A stretch of DNA of 7,841 nt, from positions 1-7,841 of the forward strand of contig CAAGLK010000111.1 in assembly GCA_900770765.1 (NCBI GenBank). The letters run 5' to 3'. A model generated the notes under the pieces. That model saw nothing but the letters and a program-made list of their open reading frames with translations. It ran no database searches and was not told the DNA's origin. Position numbers and translations under genes: made by a program. The DNA comes from Helicobacteraceae bacterium. GTDB lineage: Bacteria > Campylobacterota > Campylobacteria > Campylobacterales > Helicobacteraceae. Positions 1-5,077 of the stretch are shown piece by piece; the first letter of the stretch is position 1, and every line of letters begins with the position of its first letter.

Positions 1-1
1 A

Positions 2-79
2 AAAGGTGAATGCTTTAAAACTGGACACGATGGTGATTATGAATATTATTCAGAGTTGTTAAAGAAGGAAAGAGGTTAA
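2..79 (+). CDS. C-terminal end of an unidentified protein (5' truncated)
   Basis: An open frame enters from the left edge and ends at TAA 77-79, leaving the last 25 residues (ending in ELLKKERG). The fragment is hydrophilic with several Asp/Glu/Tyr residues and has no recognisable motif. The downstream gene starts 4 bases after this stop, and its ribosome binding site (AGAGG, 71-75) lies inside this frame, so the two belong to one operon. The codon use matches the neighbours. No function can be assigned. Confidence 0.6.
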   Translation, partial: KGECFKTGHDGDYEYYSELLKKERG

Positions 80-83
80 AAGT

Positions 84-296
84 ATGATTATTGTTAGTCA
101 AAATAGAGCATTTATTTTAAATAGCCCAAAGTATATTTGGTACGAAGATGGTAATATTCTTGCTTTAGGGGCTGATAGAACAGCTTTAATTGAGTTAGGT
201 TCTTATGAACTTGAAACTACTCCTTTAGTTTTTGAAAAGATTATTGAGGCTTATAAGAAAGGTGAAAAAGTATTTGAAATGCCCGAGGTGTATTAA
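84..296 (+). CDS. Small conserved phage-type protein, function unknown
   Basis: A 70-residue protein. The ATG at 84 follows AGAGG (71-75) with 8-base spacing, and the stop TAA abuts the ATG of the next gene. The N-terminus (MIIVSQNRAFILN), a short beta-rich stretch with an LGSYELE segment, and a C-terminal helix (FEKIIEAYKKGEK) resemble a family of roughly 70-80 residue proteins common in Firmicutes phages and prophages, whose members begin with an I-V-S-Q segment and carry a LG-Y-x-x-E element before a terminal helix. That likeness is from memory and no activity is known for the family. It is predicted to be cytosolic. It lies directly upstream of, and is translationally coupled to, a phosphoesterase gene. 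Confidence 0.75.
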   Translation: MIIVSQNRAFILNSPKYIWYEDGNILALGADRTALIELGSYELETTPLVFEKIIEAYKKGEKVFEMPEVY

Positions 297-767
297 ATGA
301 TTTGGGTTACAAGTGATTTACATTTTCAACACGAAACTATGATAGAGAGTGGTTTACGCCCTTATAATTTCGAAAAGAAACTTATTAAAAATTGGAACGC
401 TTTAGTAAAAGATACTGATACAGTTTTAATTTTGGGAGATGTTGCGTGGAGAAATGATTATACAGTTTTTAAAAAGCTAAAAGGGAGAAAGATTTTGGTA
501 AAAGGTAATCACGACTCTAAAAGTTGTGAAGCCTTTTTAAAATACTTTGACTTTGCTTGTGATACTTTTACATGGCATTATAATGGTATTGACATTATAT
601 TTTCTCACGAGCCTTTAAAAAACTTTTCTCAAGATTTAAATATTCATGGGCACTTACATAATAAGCCCTTAAAAAGCAAAAGACATTTACTTATTTCCTT
701 AGAGTTAATGGGGTATGGTGTACATTCTTTGCCCGCCCTTGTTAGAAAATGGAAAGATAAGTGTTGA
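297..767 (+). CDS. Calcineurin-like metallophosphoesterase, short phage type
   Basis: This 156-residue protein carries all five blocks of the calcineurin-like metallophosphoesterase fold: D7-x-H9 (SDLHF), G47-D48, G70-N-H-D73, S103-H104 and G118-H-x-H121. These coordinate two metal ions that hydrolyse a phosphomono- or diester. The segment LIKNWNALV before LGD is typical of a small phage/bacterial subfamily that starts with DLHFGH; here that Gly is Gln (Q11). The substrate cannot be read from sequence; nucleotides or nucleic-acid phosphates are plausible. The ATG abuts the upstream TAA and has GAGGTG at 285-290. Its TGA stop (765-767) lies inside the -35 hexamer of the next promoter (764-769), so the coding end and the P1 control region overlap. 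Complete despite the short length. Confidence 0.88.
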   Translation: MIWVTSDLHFQHETMIESGLRPYNFEKKLIKNWNALVKDTDTVLILGDVAWRNDYTVFKKLKGRKILVKGNHDSKSCEAFLKYFDFACDTFTWHYNGIDIIFSHEPLKNFSQDLNIHGHLHNKPLKSKRHLLISLELMGYGVHSLPALVRKWKDKC

Positions 768-792
768 CAAACACTTAAAAGTGTGCTATAAT
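764..792 (+). promoter_or_regulatory. Promoter P1, consensus sigma-A, nearly leaderless
   Basis: TTGACA (764-769), a 17-base spacer and TATAAT (787-792) match the vegetative consensus exactly, with TGC just before the -10 as an extended -10. The expected start is near 799, only about 5 bases before the ATG at 804. The AGAGGTG ribosome binding site (793-799) would therefore be largely absent from P1 transcripts and present only in read-through RNA. The spacer and -35 hold dyads: AAGTGTT-GACA-AACACTT (760-777) and ACACTT-AA-AAGTGT (771-784), possible operators. Unlike the later promoters there is no leader hairpin. Confidence 0.85.
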
Positions 793-803
793 AGAGGTGT
801 AAG

Positions 804-1508
804 ATGATTTATATAACAGGCGACCTACATGGTGGTTATGACAGTGGGAAACTGTTTAAGGTTAAATACAATCCCGATGACATTATAATTGTATGTGGGG
901 ATTTTGGTTATGTGTGGTACATTGATAAAGATGCTAAAGAACGTGAAAAGAAAAAACTTGACAGACTTATTGAAAAGTTAGGTTGTACTCTTTTATTCGT
1001 GGATGGCAACCATGAATGCTTTGACAGACTTGAAAAGTATAGAGTTTCTAAAAAGTATGGTGGAAACGTTCAGAAAATTACTGAAAACTGTTACCATTTA
1101 ATGCGTGGTGAAACTTATGTTATAAATGGTTATAAATTCTTGTGTATTGGCGGTGCAGAAAGTCACGATGCTATGTACAGAATTTATGGGGAAAGCATTT
1201 GGTTCCAAGAAAGTATTACAAATGAACAGATTAAAAAGACAATTTCTAATTGTAAAGACGTAGACTTTGTGATTTCTCATTGTGCGCCAAGCGATTTCCT
1301 ATTAAAAATGTTTTTAAATGGGCATGTAGACTTTGTTTATAAAGAAACTCAAAGTCCTCAAATGCTTCAAAAGTTATTGGAAACTCTTAAAAAGCAGGAA
1401 AAGTCGTGGAAGTGGTTTATGGGACACTACCATTTAGATTTAAATTATAGCCCTTTTTACGTAATGTATAAAAAACTTTATTGTGTAGAAACAGGAGAGA
1501 TTATATGA
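804..1508 (+). CDS. Calcineurin-like metallophosphoesterase, phage/prophage type
   Basis: This 234-residue protein has the full metallophosphoesterase motif set: D7-x-H9 (TGDLHGG), G32-D33, G68-N-H-E71, S158-H159 and G207-H-Y-H210. A GGAESHD segment (116-122) is typical of a subfamily frequent in Firmicutes phages. It is a predicted cytosolic, two-metal phosphoesterase; the substrate is unknown. It is longer than the phosphoesterase just upstream and differs from it outside the motifs, so it is a second member of the superfamily rather than a recent duplicate. It is the first gene of the P1 operon. AGAGGTG (793-799) is the only ribosome binding site and lies 4 bases before the ATG, at or upstream of the expected RNA start, so translation may be leaderless. 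It ends in an ATGA overlap with the next gene. Confidence 0.9.
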   Translation: MIYITGDLHGGYDSGKLFKVKYNPDDIIIVCGDFGYVWYIDKDAKEREKKKLDRLIEKLGCTLLFVDGNHECFDRLEKYRVSKKYGGNVQKITENCYHLMRGETYVINGYKFLCIGGAESHDAMYRIYGESIWFQESITNEQIKKTISNCKDVDFVISHCAPSDFLLKMFLNGHVDFVYKETQSPQMLQKLLETLKKQEKSWKWFMGHYHLDLNYSPFYVMYKKLYCVETGEII

Positions 1509-1654
1509 TTGACTTTTTGGAAATTCTTATTTGCAAAGTTTTTAATTTAGTAGTTTTCAATATTCCTAAAGGTGTTATGCTTTGTAAAGAGCCTGTTAAA
1601 AAGACACCTAAAGCATACGCTCACTGTGGTAATAGTAGATTTATTAAACACTAA
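1505..1654 (+). CDS. Small protein with hydrophobic N-terminus, unknown
   Basis: A 49-residue frame starting in the ATGA overlap with the previous gene. The start is backed by AGGAG at 1493-1497 with 7-base spacing. The first 24 residues are hydrophobic or amphipathic (MIDFLEILICKVFNLVVFNI) and could touch a membrane. The C-terminal half is basic with Cys and His (C27, H40, C41, H49) but has no clear zinc-binding pattern. Codon choice matches the neighbours. No family is recognised. The coupled start, good ribosome binding site and lack of an alternative frame here support a real gene. Confidence 0.65.
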   Translation: MIDFLEILICKVFNLVVFNIPKGVMLCKEPVKKTPKAYAHCGNSRFIKH

Positions 1655-1681
1655 TGGTCAATTCATTAAAAGGAGTTAAAA

Positions 1682-1846
1682 ATGGAAAAGTTTATTTCTT
1701 TTGAAAAACTTTCTAAAAAGAAGCAGAAAGCTTTAAATAATAGTAAACGAGTTTTTTGGAACGTTCGCCCTAATACTACTAAAATTGAGTCCAAAAAGGC
1801 TTATAAGCGTTCCGATAGGAGTTGGTTAAATGGGGAATCTGTATAG
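1682..1846 (+). CDS. Small basic phage protein, unknown
   Basis: A 54-residue, Lys/Arg-rich protein. The ATG at 1682 follows AAGGAG (1670-1675) with good spacing. The end runs 17 bases into the next gene, in another frame. The N-terminal half is a basic helix (FEKLSKKKQKALNN). The second half carries FWNVRPNTTKIESKKAYKR, similar in pattern to small basic phage proteins with a N-P-x-T-R-x-x-x-x-K-K-x-Y segment; this resemblance is tentative and gives no function. The charge would suit RNA or DNA binding, which is inference only. It sits in the P1 operon between the phosphoesterase and YopX-like genes. Confidence 0.65.
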   Translation: MEKFISFEKLSKKKQKALNNSKRVFWNVRPNTTKIESKKAYKRSDRSWLNGESV

Positions 1847-2222
1847 AGGTAAGACAGAAAACGGCAAAACAGTAACAGGTGTTCTATTTACTGAGGAAGT
1901 AATGACTTGTTTTGAAGGTGATGATAGACAAGCACAACATTATATTATTGTAAGTCGTGGTATTGATTGGGGCTTTCCTTATGAGTATTCAAAAGTTAAA
2001 GTATTAAATGATAGCGTTTCTGCTTATACAGATGTGGATGTTGTAGGAGAGGATAAATTTCTACATAGAGTTTTTGAAAACGATGTGCTTTCTTATGATG
2101 GCCACGTTGGAGTCGTTAAATACGACAAAGAGTTATGTAAGTTTAAAGTTTACTTTAAAGAGTTTGCTTTAAGTTTAAATAAGCTAAATGCACACAAATT
2201 TATTTATGTAAAAGGGGCTTAA
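1830..2222 (+). CDS. YopX-like phage protein
   Basis: A 130-residue protein whose layout fits the YopX family of phage proteins: an N-terminal strand with YRGK-x-x-NG-K-x-x-x-G-V (residues 5-19), a middle region ending in a YTDVDVVGEDKFLHRVFENDVL segment comparable to the family's YTGLKDKNGKEIFEGDIV, and a C-terminal G-V-V-x-Y (residues 93-97) beta region. The usual YTGL and EGD are altered (YTDV, END), so this is a divergent member. The molecular role of YopX proteins is not established. ATG 1830 follows AGGAG (1818-1822) with 7-base spacing; an overlap with the preceding gene implies coupled translation. It is followed 2 bases later by the Nudix gene. Confidence 0.6.
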   Translation: MGNLYRGKTENGKTVTGVLFTEEVMTCFEGDDRQAQHYIIVSRGIDWGFPYEYSKVKVLNDSVSAYTDVDVVGEDKFLHRVFENDVLSYDGHVGVVKYDKELCKFKVYFKEFALSLNKLNAHKFIYVKGA

Positions 2223-2224
2223 AT

Positions 2225-2752
2225 ATGGAAATTTATTATGGTGGAGCGGGCATTATAGTTTTGCAAAAGTTTAAGGGGGAAACCTGTGTTTTGTTAGGCG
2301 AACGTGCAGATGGTCAAGGCTTGGCACTTCCCGCAGGTAAAAAGAAAGTTGCGGATGGAATTTTAAAGTTTACTGCTTTAAGAGAGTTAAAAGAGGAATG
2401 TGGCTTTATTATTCCGCAAACTCCCGAATACTTGTTAAGGGTGGAATTTGCTTTTAGAAACTTTTCACCTTTTAAAAGAGTTAATAAAGAGAGCGGAGAA
2501 GTTTTAAATAACTTTATGGCTATTAGTGAGGTATATAAGTTTGAGCTTAGAGAAGATGAAGATTTGACATTCTTTATGAACTTTGATAATAGTGGTAGGG
2601 TTATTATGGATGGTGAATTAAAGAATGTTAAATTCTATACTCTTAAAGAGATTTTAAATTCTGAAAATATTTTTCCGCCGACTTTGGTTACTTTAAATAA
2701 AGTTTTTGAAAAGGAGCTTACGCTTTTATTTAAGAAAGAGGTGCTAGGATGA
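2225..2752 (+). CDS. Nudix hydrolase
   Basis: A 175-residue protein with a recognisable Nudix box at residues 38-61: G38 followed by R53-E54-L55-x-E57-E58-C-G60-F61. The second half of the box (REUxEExGU) is intact, including the metal-binding glutamates. The first half is atypical: the spacing from Gly to Arg is one residue longer than canonical, and the mid-box Glu is probably replaced by D44. The preceding LALPAGK segment matches the usual LPGG region. Nudix enzymes hydrolyse nucleoside diphosphates linked to another moiety: (d)NTPs, NADH, ADP-ribose or RNA 5' ends. The substrate here is not readable. AAAGGGG (2211-2217) sets the start. The end overlaps the Thg1-like gene by ATGA, so the two are translationally coupled. 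Confidence 0.88.
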   Translation: MEIYYGGAGIIVLQKFKGETCVLLGERADGQGLALPAGKKKVADGILKFTALRELKEECGFIIPQTPEYLLRVEFAFRNFSPFKRVNKESGEVLNNFMAISEVYKFELREDEDLTFFMNFDNSGRVIMDGELKNVKFYTLKEILNSENIFPPTLVTLNKVFEKELTLLFKKEVLG

Positions 2753-3510
2753 TTGACGCATTGGGCGGACGCATGAAAAGATATGAATTGGCAAGTAAAG
2801 GTTATTTGACTAGAAAAACTCCCGTTATTGTAAGAGTAGATGGAAAAGCTTTCCATACTCTTACACAAAGTTTTGAAAAACCTTTTGATAAAATTTTATT
2901 GAGAGTAATGGCACTCACTATGCAGGATTTGTGTAAAGAGGTGCAAGGGTGTGTATTTGGTTATACGCAAAGCGATGAAATTACCTTAGTATTGACAGAC
3001 TACGCTACTAAAGATACAGGAGCATATTTTGACTATAATATTCAAAAATTGACTAGCGTTATTGCAAGCTTGGCTACACGTTTCTTTATTTTAAATATGT
3101 CTGAAGTTTTGCAGGATAGCCTTAAAAGTAGGGACAAGGAATTTTATGAAAAGTATTTAAATTCTTGCAGGAAAGTTGCATTTGATGCACGTTGTTTTAA
3201 TATTCCTAAAGAGGAAGTTTGCAATAATTTAATTTGGAGACAGAATGATGCTGTAAGAAATGCTATTTTAAATGTCGGCTTTTCTAAATTCTCTAAAAAG
3301 GAACTTTTCAAAAAGTCCTGTAAAGATGTCTTAAACATGTTAAAAGGTGTAGGCGTTGACTTTGAAAACGATTATTACATTTGTGAACGCCTTGGGGCTT
3401 GCTGTTATAGAAAAGAATATTTAGATGAGGAAAAGCGGGCAGAATGGTTTATTGACTATGTGCCACCGCTATTTAAAGAATATAGAGAATATGTAGAGAA
3501 ACATATTTAA
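2749..3510 (+). CDS. Thg1-like protein (tRNA(His) guanylyltransferase family, 3'-5' RNA polymerase)
   Basis: A 253-residue member of the Thg1/TLP family, close to the usual family length. Residues 26-39 (VIVRVDGKAFHTLT) supply metal ligand D31, and YTQSDE (72-77) supplies D76/E77. KLTSVIASLATRFF and the later IWRQNDAVRNAI segment match the helical core; the eukaryotic HINNLYN motif is replaced, as in bacterial and archaeal Thg1-like proteins. The family adds nucleotides to RNA 5' ends in the 3'-5' direction. Eukaryotic Thg1 adds G-1 to tRNA(His), while bacterial-type TLPs can repair 5'-shortened tRNAs in vitro. Most bacteria encode G-1 genomically, so repair is the likelier role here (inference). 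AGAGGTG (2737-2743) favours ATG 2749 over the in-frame ATG at 2773. It is the last gene of the P1 operon, before a strong terminator. Confidence 0.93.
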   Translation: MIDALGGRMKRYELASKGYLTRKTPVIVRVDGKAFHTLTQSFEKPFDKILLRVMALTMQDLCKEVQGCVFGYTQSDEITLVLTDYATKDTGAYFDYNIQKLTSVIASLATRFFILNMSEVLQDSLKSRDKEFYEKYLNSCRKVAFDARCFNIPKEEVCNNLIWRQNDAVRNAILNVGFSKFSKKELFKKSCKDVLNMLKGVGVDFENDYYICERLGACCYRKEYLDEEKRAEWFIDYVPPLFKEYREYVEKHI

Positions 3511-3516
3511 CTCTTT

Positions 3517-3548
3517 CCCGCACAACTTTTAAATTGTGCGGGATTTTT
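3517..3548 (+). terminator. Rho-independent terminator T1
   Basis: A perfect 9-bp stem, CCCGCACAA (3517-3525) with TTGTGCGGG (3534-3542), an 8-base loop and then ATTTTTT. It lies 6 bases after the Thg1-like stop and 20 bases before the -35 of P2, so it closes the P1 operon. Confidence 0.95.
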
Positions 3549-3561
3549 TATTAAAAAGGTG

Positions 3562-3590
3562 TTGACAAGCCTTAAATTGTATGGTAATAT
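3562..3590 (+). promoter_or_regulatory. Promoter P2, array family
   Basis: TTGACA (3562-3567), 17-base spacer, TGG and TAATAT (3585-3590): a consensus -35 with an extended -10. The expected RNA start is near 3597. It shares with the other copies the block GTGTTGACAA, a conserved CTTAAA in the spacer and TGGTAATATATA around the -10. It drives the genes at 3636 and 4152. Confidence 0.9.
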
Positions 3591-3599
3591 ATAGGTGTA

Positions 3600-3624
3600 G
3601 CAAGCGGAAAGCTTGCAAGAAAGG
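3600..3624 (+). promoter_or_regulatory. 5' leader hairpin and long Shine-Dalgarno, P2 transcript
   Basis: GCAAGC (3600-3605), loop GGAAA, GCTTGC (3611-3616) make a 6-bp stem starting about 3 bases from the expected 5' end. AGAAAGG (3618-3624) follows at once and, with GTGAT a few bases on, complements most of the 16S rRNA 3' end. Part of a family of at least six such leaders in the window, in which the stem sequence changes but pairing is kept. Confidence 0.75.
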
Positions 3625-3635
3625 AACGTGATAAT

Positions 3636-4142
3636 ATGCGTAAAATGGGATATGTTACTTTACAACGTGAAATTGAAAAGCGTTTAAAAGCTAACAACAA
3701 AGCTAGAGAGGCTTTAGGAATGGAGCTTAAAAAGCCTATTGTAGCTTTTTCCAACGATGTTGTATACATTACTGACAATTTCTCTATGTTTTTTATTATT
3801 CCGCAGAGCGAATACATTTTGCCTTACAAACCTAATATTGATGAGTATGCTTTTAAAAAGTATGTGGAAGCTGAGGAAAACTTTAAATTATGGTATGAGG
3901 CAGATGCTACTGATTTAAAATACCCAAAACGTGACTTGTCCCGCTATTGTGCTTACTTAAAAGACAATAACGGAAAAATTAAAGATACTGTAAAGGTATA
4001 CTTTATAAAAGAATTATTACAAAGATTTTATAAAGACACTAATAAATTGGTATTGCTTAATGATGGCACTAAACATGGTGTTACTCATATTTATAGAAAT
4101 AATACTTTAGTAGGTGTTCTCGCACCTTTTATGAAAGATTGA
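3636..4142 (+). CDS. Unknown protein, paralogue A of an adjacent pair
   Basis: A 168-residue protein of no family I can name. It has a basic N-terminal helix (residues 8-27), then PIVAF (34-38), a strand pair leading to FFIIPQSEYILPY (52-64), a variable middle, and a conserved end: KLVLLNDG (137-144) and LVGVLAPF (158-165). The gene at 4474 has the same landmarks at nearly the same positions (PIV, IIP-x5-LPY, LV-x2-N-x-G, GV-x2-P), so the two are diverged paralogues in neighbouring cassettes. The alternation of short strands and a P-x-x terminal strand loosely recalls sliding-clamp half-domains, but that is speculation. The start has AGAAAGG (3618-3624) at 11-base spacing; an in-frame ATG three codons later is possible. 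Predicted cytosolic. Confidence 0.85.
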   Translation: MRKMGYVTLQREIEKRLKANNKAREALGMELKKPIVAFSNDVVYITDNFSMFFIIPQSEYILPYKPNIDEYAFKKYVEAEENFKLWYEADATDLKYPKRDLSRYCAYLKDNNGKIKDTVKVYFIKELLQRFYKDTNKLVLLNDGTKHGVTHIYRNNTLVGVLAPFMKD

Positions 4143-4151
4143 GGTGTTAAA

Positions 4152-4349
4152 ATGTTGGTAGAAAATTCTTTTGGGAAACTTTTCGACTTTTATTTAGCTT
4201 TGCATTATATGGACGATGAAATTTGTGGGGAAATTGATTTTGAAAATTCTCCTTGTAGTGAGCAAGAATTCTTTGACATTTACTGCTTAAAACATTTTGA
4301 AAAGTTTGGGGAAACTTTTGAGTTTGATAAAGAAAACCCTGTTATTTAG
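4152..4349 (+). CDS. Small acidic protein, unknown
   Basis: A 65-residue, strongly acidic protein (16 Asp/Glu against 4 Lys/Arg by my count) rich in Phe/Tyr, with four Cys... C25, C35 and C45 are readable, without a clear metal site. GAGGTG (4141-4146) overlaps the stop of the previous gene and lies 5 bases before the ATG, so it is the second gene of the P2 unit and coupled to paralogue A. Its TAG stop overlaps the first base of the terminator stem. The small, acidic and aromatic character is common among early phage proteins that bind host factors, but nothing here names a target. Confidence 0.75.
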   Translation: MLVENSFGKLFDFYLALHYMDDEICGEIDFENSPCSEQEFFDIYCLKHFEKFGETFEFDKENPVI

Positions 4350-4374
4350 CGGGAAAAATTTTTCCCGCATTTTA
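4349..4374 (+). terminator. Rho-independent terminator T2, perfect 20-bp palindrome
   Basis: GCGGGAAAAATTTTTCCCGC (4349-4368) is a perfect palindrome followed by ATTTTAT. It begins in the stop codon of the preceding gene and ends 29 bases before the -35 of P3. The right arm and tail (TTTTTCCCGCATTTTATC) recur in terminator T3. Confidence 0.9.
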
Positions 4375-4397
4375 TCAAAATTCTTTAAAAAAAAGTG

Positions 4398-4426
4398 TTG
4401 ACAAACACTTAAATATATGGTAATAT
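4398..4426 (+). promoter_or_regulatory. Promoter P3, array family
   Basis: TTGACA (4398-4403), 17-base spacer, TGG and TAATAT (4421-4426). The expected start is near 4433. The -35 lies in the perfect dyad AAGTGTT-GACA-AACACTT (4394-4411), the same 18 bases as at P1. An ATG inside the spacer (4417) is in frame with the downstream gene but upstream of the RNA start, so it cannot be the start for P3 transcripts. Confidence 0.9.
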
Positions 4427-4436
4427 ATACTCAAGC

Positions 4437-4465
4437 AAGGCGAAAAGCCTTAAAAAGAAAGGTGG
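4437..4465 (+). promoter_or_regulatory. 5' leader hairpin and long Shine-Dalgarno, P3 transcript
   Basis: AAGGC (4437-4441), loop GAAAA, GCCTT (4447-4451) form a 5-bp stem a few bases from the expected 5' end. AGAAAGGTGG (4456-4465) follows: it matches the ideal AGAAAGGAGG except for one base. Confidence 0.7.
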
Positions 4466-4473
4466 CTATAAAA

Positions 4474-4956
4474 ATGGCAAGAAATTTGGAAGTTAAATAT
4501 GGTACTATTAAAAACAATTTATTAAAAGATATTAACAAAAAGAGAAAGGATTATATAGACTTGGAAAACCCTATTGTTCAACGCTTTGGCGGGGATATTT
4601 GGGCAACGGGAAGGGCAAGCATGGTATACATTATTCCCGAAGATAAGTTTGATTTGCCTTATGAAATTAAAGAGGATAGGGCAAGTGAAATGAAAAGTAT
4701 TCTCTTAAAAGTTAGTGGTGCGGATAAATATTTCCTAGATTTTGACTGCGTTACTAGCCCTAGAAACTTTAAAAACTTGTTAAAATTCCATGTTGTTGGA
4801 AAGTTAAATAAATTTGTGCATTTAAATGCACAACTTGTTAAAAAGTTTGGTGACTACAAAAAGCTAGTTTTTGTAAACAATGGGGACATTTATAGCCCTG
4901 TAGGTGTTTACAAGTATGGCGTTTTAATAGGTGTTATAATGCCTATTAGACTCTAA
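4474..4956 (+). CDS. Unknown protein, paralogue B of an adjacent pair
   Basis: A 160-residue protein homologous to the product at 3636. Landmarks are ENPIV (31-35), a W43-containing strand, MVYIIPEDKFDLPY (50-63), KLVFVNNG (130-137), PVGVYK (142-147) and a terminal LIGVIMPIRL. The ending MPIRL resembles the MPMRL end of some DnaN sliding clamps, but the protein is less than half a clamp and I do not claim that identity. I start it at ATG 4474, 8 bases after AGAAAGGTGG, rather than at the in-frame ATG at 4417, which lies between the -35 and -10 of P3. Single-gene cassette between P3 and T3. Basic N-terminus (KKRK at 22-25). Function unknown. Confidence 0.85.
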   Translation: MARNLEVKYGTIKNNLLKDINKKRKDYIDLENPIVQRFGGDIWATGRASMVYIIPEDKFDLPYEIKEDRASEMKSILLKVSGADKYFLDFDCVTSPRNFKNLLKFHVVGKLNKFVHLNAQLVKKFGDYKKLVFVNNGDIYSPVGVYKYGVLIGVIMPIRL

Positions 4957-4984
4957 TGTGGGAAATTTTTTCCCGCATTTTATC
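4956..4984 (+). terminator. Rho-independent terminator T3
   Basis: Arms 4956-4965 and 4969-4978 pair over 10 bp (core GGGAAA/TTTCCC, one G-U), with a TTT loop and a TTTAT tail. It overlaps the stop codon (TAA 4954-4956) of the preceding gene. Its right side is nearly identical to T2, pointing to duplication of the cassette joint. Confidence 0.88.
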
Positions 4985-5006
4985 CTTAAAAATTTTAAAA
5001 TAAGTG

Positions 5007-5035
5007 TTGACAAGTGCTTAAAAGTATGATATACT
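5007..5035 (+). promoter_or_regulatory. Promoter P4, array family
   Basis: TTGACA (5007-5012), 17-base spacer, TGA and TATACT (5030-5035), an extended -10. The expected start is near 5042. It shares AAGTGTTGACAA and the spacer CTTAAAA with the family but diverges after the -10. It drives a run of up to six small genes to 6569; I see no strong terminator inside that run. Confidence 0.88.
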
Positions 5036-5044
5036 TTAAGTGTT

Positions 5045-5072
5045 AGGGCGGAAAGCCTTTAAAGAAAGGTGG
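5045..5072 (+). promoter_or_regulatory. 5' leader hairpin and long Shine-Dalgarno, P4 transcript
   Basis: AGGGC (5045-5049), loop GGAAA, GCCTT (5055-5059) form a 5-bp stem with one G-U pair. AGAAAGGTGG (5063-5072) follows, 5 bases before the ATG at 5078. The loop matches that of the P2 leader although the stem differs. Confidence 0.7.
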
Positions 5073-5077
5073 TTAAA

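Noticed and set aside
4140..4154. TGA 4140-4142 read through to fuse the 3636 and 4152 products, which are in the same frame
   Set aside because: GAGGTG directly at the stop gives a normal start for 4152, and no context supports read-through.
4417..4473. Start of the 4474 gene at ATG 4417
   Set aside because: The ATG is in the spacer of P3, upstream of the expected RNA start and before the leader hairpin. The ATG at 4474 has a long Shine-Dalgarno at 8-base spacing.
4474..4956. Calling the 3636/4474 pair DnaN sliding clamps
   Set aside because: Only the last five residues of one protein recall a clamp, and both are far too short. Kept only as a structural hypothesis.
5069..5077. GTG start at 5069 for the acidic repeat protein
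   Set aside because: The GTG is part of the AGAAAGGTGG ribosome binding site for ATG 5078.
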